7,201 nt of DNA from NCBI GenBank assembly GCA_001577185.1, contig LSCM01000057.1:1-7201 (forward strand), in the 5' to 3' direction. Made by a program: the position numbers and the translations under genes. Origin of the DNA: Cloacimonetes bacterium TCS62 (lineage in GTDB: Bacteria; Cloacimonadota; Cloacimonadia; Cloacimonadales; TCS61). Within the stretch, counting starts at the first letter, position 1. The number at the start of each line of letters is the position of its first letter. Below, piece after piece: positions 5,660-7,201 of this stretch. The notes beneath the pieces are model-generated. The model was given only the letters and a program-made list of their open reading frames with translations. It had not been told where the DNA came from and searched no databases.

Positions 5660-7078
5660 TTGAAATTTGATCTAGAAGTTAACTATAAAACAATTTTAAA
5701 TAGCACGGATTGGTATGTTTTTTTTGGAATATTAGTTTTAACTATCGCTGCGGTCATCTATGGTCAATATTTAAAAAAGAAGATAAAATCTGAAGAGAAA
5801 GAGATTGCCTTTCTGGATCTTTTGTTAATGGGTAGAAGACTGACATTACCAATGTTTATAGCAACCTTAGTAGCTACTTGGTATGGTGGAATTTTTGGAG
5901 TTACAAAAATTGCCTTCGAGCAAGGAATATTTAATTTTATTACTCAGGGTTTTTTTTGGTACATCACATATATAATATTTGCTTTTTTTATTACTCATAA
6001 AGTTGCAAAATATAAAGCTATAACTCTTCCAGATCTTGTTGAAAAGATGTTTGGGCCAAAAGCGGGAAAATTAAGTGCTGTCTTCAATTTTTTTAATGTA
6101 CTTCCTATAGCTTACGTAATAAGTATAGGGCTGATAATTCAAGCATTTTTTGGGATCACTTTGCTACAAAGTATGATAATTGGAGTTATGATAGTAGTTT
6201 TATATACTATTTATGGTGGATTCAGAGCTATTGTATTCTCTGATATAATCCAATTTTTCGTAATGTGCTTAGGTGTATTTTTAGTTCTGTTTTTTTCAGT
6301 TAAATTATTTGGTGGTATAGAATTTTTAAAAGCTAATTTACCCTCATCCCATTTTACCCTCACCGGGGGACAAGGTATTGCTTCAACACTTGTTTGGGGT
6401 TTTATTGCATTATCTACTTTAGTTGATCCCAATTTTTACCAAAGAATTTTTGCTGCTAAAAATCCAAAAGTTGCAAAAAGAGGTATAATATTCGCAACTA
6501 TAATATGGATATTATTTGATATCTGTACAACTGCCGGAGCCATGTATGCAAAAGCCGTTATTCCGGAAGCAGCATCCGATAAGGCATATTTGATCTATGC
6601 GTTACAAATCCTTCCAAATGGAGTGCGAGGTCTTGTTTTGGCTGGAATTTTAGCAACGATATTATCAACATTGGACTCATACTTGTTTATTGCTGGTAAC
6701 ACTTTGTCATACGACTTGATGCCAAAAAAGTTAAAAGGTAAAATCTATATTCATTATTTAGGTATTATTGCTGTTGCCATACTCGCTGTCGTCCTAGCAA
6801 TTGTGTTCAATGGAAATATTAAATTGGTTTGGAAAACATTGGGAAGTTATTCTGCCAGCTGTCTATTGCTGCCTGTACTCTACGGTTATATTTTCCCGGG
6901 TAGGATAACAGATAGCCAATTTGTTTTTGCCAGTATTTTGGGAGTGATAACTGTGAGTGTTTGGAGAAATATTAATCTATCAGGATTTTGGCAGAATATA
7001 GACGAACTTTACATGGGTGTTTTAGCAACATCCATAGGATTAATAAGTTATAGTTTAATATTGAAAAGGAGAAAATAA
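5660..7078 (+). CDS. sodium/solute symporter (SSS family), probable thiamine or thiamine-precursor importer
   Basis: The 472-residue inner-membrane protein has about 13 hydrophobic segments, the usual topology and length range of the SSS family (PutP, PanF, SGLT; LeuT fold). Recognisable landmarks are TWYGGIFG (73-80, broken first core helix), YTIYGGFRAIVFSDIIQ (182-198), YQRIFAAKNPKVAKRG (260-275) and ILSTLDSYL (334-342). The last aligns with the S-S/T-x-D-S segment that helps form the sodium site in PutP and vSGLT. Family knowledge says it couples Na+ entry to uptake of a small organic substrate. The TPP riboswitch directly in front, whose Shine-Dalgarno serves this gene, points to thiamine, HMP or another thiamine-pathway compound, as proposed for the SSS-type transporter ThiV. 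The substrate remains an inference, so no symbol is assigned. The TTG start is chosen for the ideally placed AAAGGAG. The stop overlaps the next ATG, so the two are probably co-translated. Expression should fall when TPP is high. Confidence 0.9.
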   Translation: MKFDLEVNYKTILNSTDWYVFFGILVLTIAAVIYGQYLKKKIKSEEKEIAFLDLLLMGRRLTLPMFIATLVATWYGGIFGVTKIAFEQGIFNFITQGFFWYITYIIFAFFITHKVAKYKAITLPDLVEKMFGPKAGKLSAVFNFFNVLPIAYVISIGLIIQAFFGITLLQSMIIGVMIVVLYTIYGGFRAIVFSDIIQFFVMCLGVFLVLFFSVKLFGGIEFLKANLPSSHFTLTGGQGIASTLVWGFIALSTLVDPNFYQRIFAAKNPKVAKRGIIFATIIWILFDICTTAGAMYAKAVIPEAASDKAYLIYALQILPNGVRGLVLAGILATILSTLDSYLFIAGNTLSYDLMPKKLKGKIYIHYLGIIAVAILAVVLAIVFNGNIKLVWKTLGSYSASCLLLPVLYGYIFPGRITDSQFVFASILGVITVSVWRNINLSGFWQNIDELYMGVLATSIGLISYSLILKRRK

Positions 7079-7201
7079 TGAAAACTGGAAACATCTCATT
7101 ATACTACATATTTGGAATGCCGCTATTCTGGGAATTTTTTGCCATCTTTGGTGGAATCTGTGCACTTTATCATGGATTCTGTAAATGCGTACGTCAAGAT
7201 T
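7078..7201 (+). CDS. small hydrophobic protein, N-terminal part (cut by window end)
   Basis: ATG at 7078-7080 shares its A with the TAA stop of the symporter (TAATG), with AAAAGGAG at 7064-7071 six bases upstream. The frame stays open for 41 codons to the window edge. Residues 8-35 are largely hydrophobic and aromatic (YYIFGMPLFWEFFAIFGGI), a likely membrane segment, followed by GFCKCVRQD with two cysteines. I do not recognise the family. The overlap implies translational coupling and shared riboswitch control, so a thiamine-related role is the simplest guess. One possibility is a small partner subunit, as some SSS transporters have a small membrane protein encoded beside them (for example PanF with YhdT). 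It could equally be the first segment of a larger membrane protein. Confidence 0.72.
   Translation, partial: MKTGNISLYYIFGMPLFWEFFAIFGGICALYHGFCKCVRQD

Overview
The window is AT-rich and reads as a piece of a Gram-negative chromosome from the FCB group, most like Candidatus Cloacimonadota or a nearby anaerobic lineage. The main clue is the large secreted protein at 681-3584. It ends in an FPNPFNPDT-type C-terminal sorting domain of the kind used with type IX secretion in Cloacimonadota, Ignavibacteria and related phyla. A diderm lipoprotein at the left edge, AAAGGAG-type ribosome binding sites and a TTG start fit. The phylum is an inference; no marker gene is present.

Layout. Positions 1-392 (minus strand) hold the N-terminal third of a BMP/PnrA-family substrate-binding lipoprotein. 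A 288-base, very AT-rich divergent region (393-680) carries candidate promoters for both directions. A 967-residue secreted protein follows (N-terminal beta-propeller, two HYDIN/ASH-like Ig domains, a PQQ/FG-GAP-like propeller with eight Asp-rich loops, sorting domain), closed by a strong intrinsic terminator at 3607-3634. Then come, all on the plus strand, an unrecognised helical protein (3697-4746), a GNAT acetyltransferase fused to a thioredoxin-like/YoaP-like C-terminal domain (4801-5571), an Na+/solute symporter of the SSS family (5660-7078, TTG start) and the start of a small hydrophobic protein that overlaps the symporter stop codon by one base (7078 onward, cut by the window end).

The most informative element is not a protein. 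The 88 bases between the acetyltransferase and the symporter hold a recognisable TPP (thi-box) riboswitch: GGGG, GCTGAGA, ACCCTT, a short P5 hairpin closed by a GTAATG loop, then AAGGAG. Its 3' core contains the Shine-Dalgarno sequence of the symporter. This ties the symporter, and probably the overlapping small gene, to uptake of thiamine or a thiamine precursor, with control most simply at translation initiation. The aptamer departs from the textbook consensus at several points (short P3, extra hairpin, changed P4 pair, AAA in place of the usual CGU-like junction), so its ligand response is worth testing.

The genes before the riboswitch show no obvious functional tie to it. They share only strand and close spacing.
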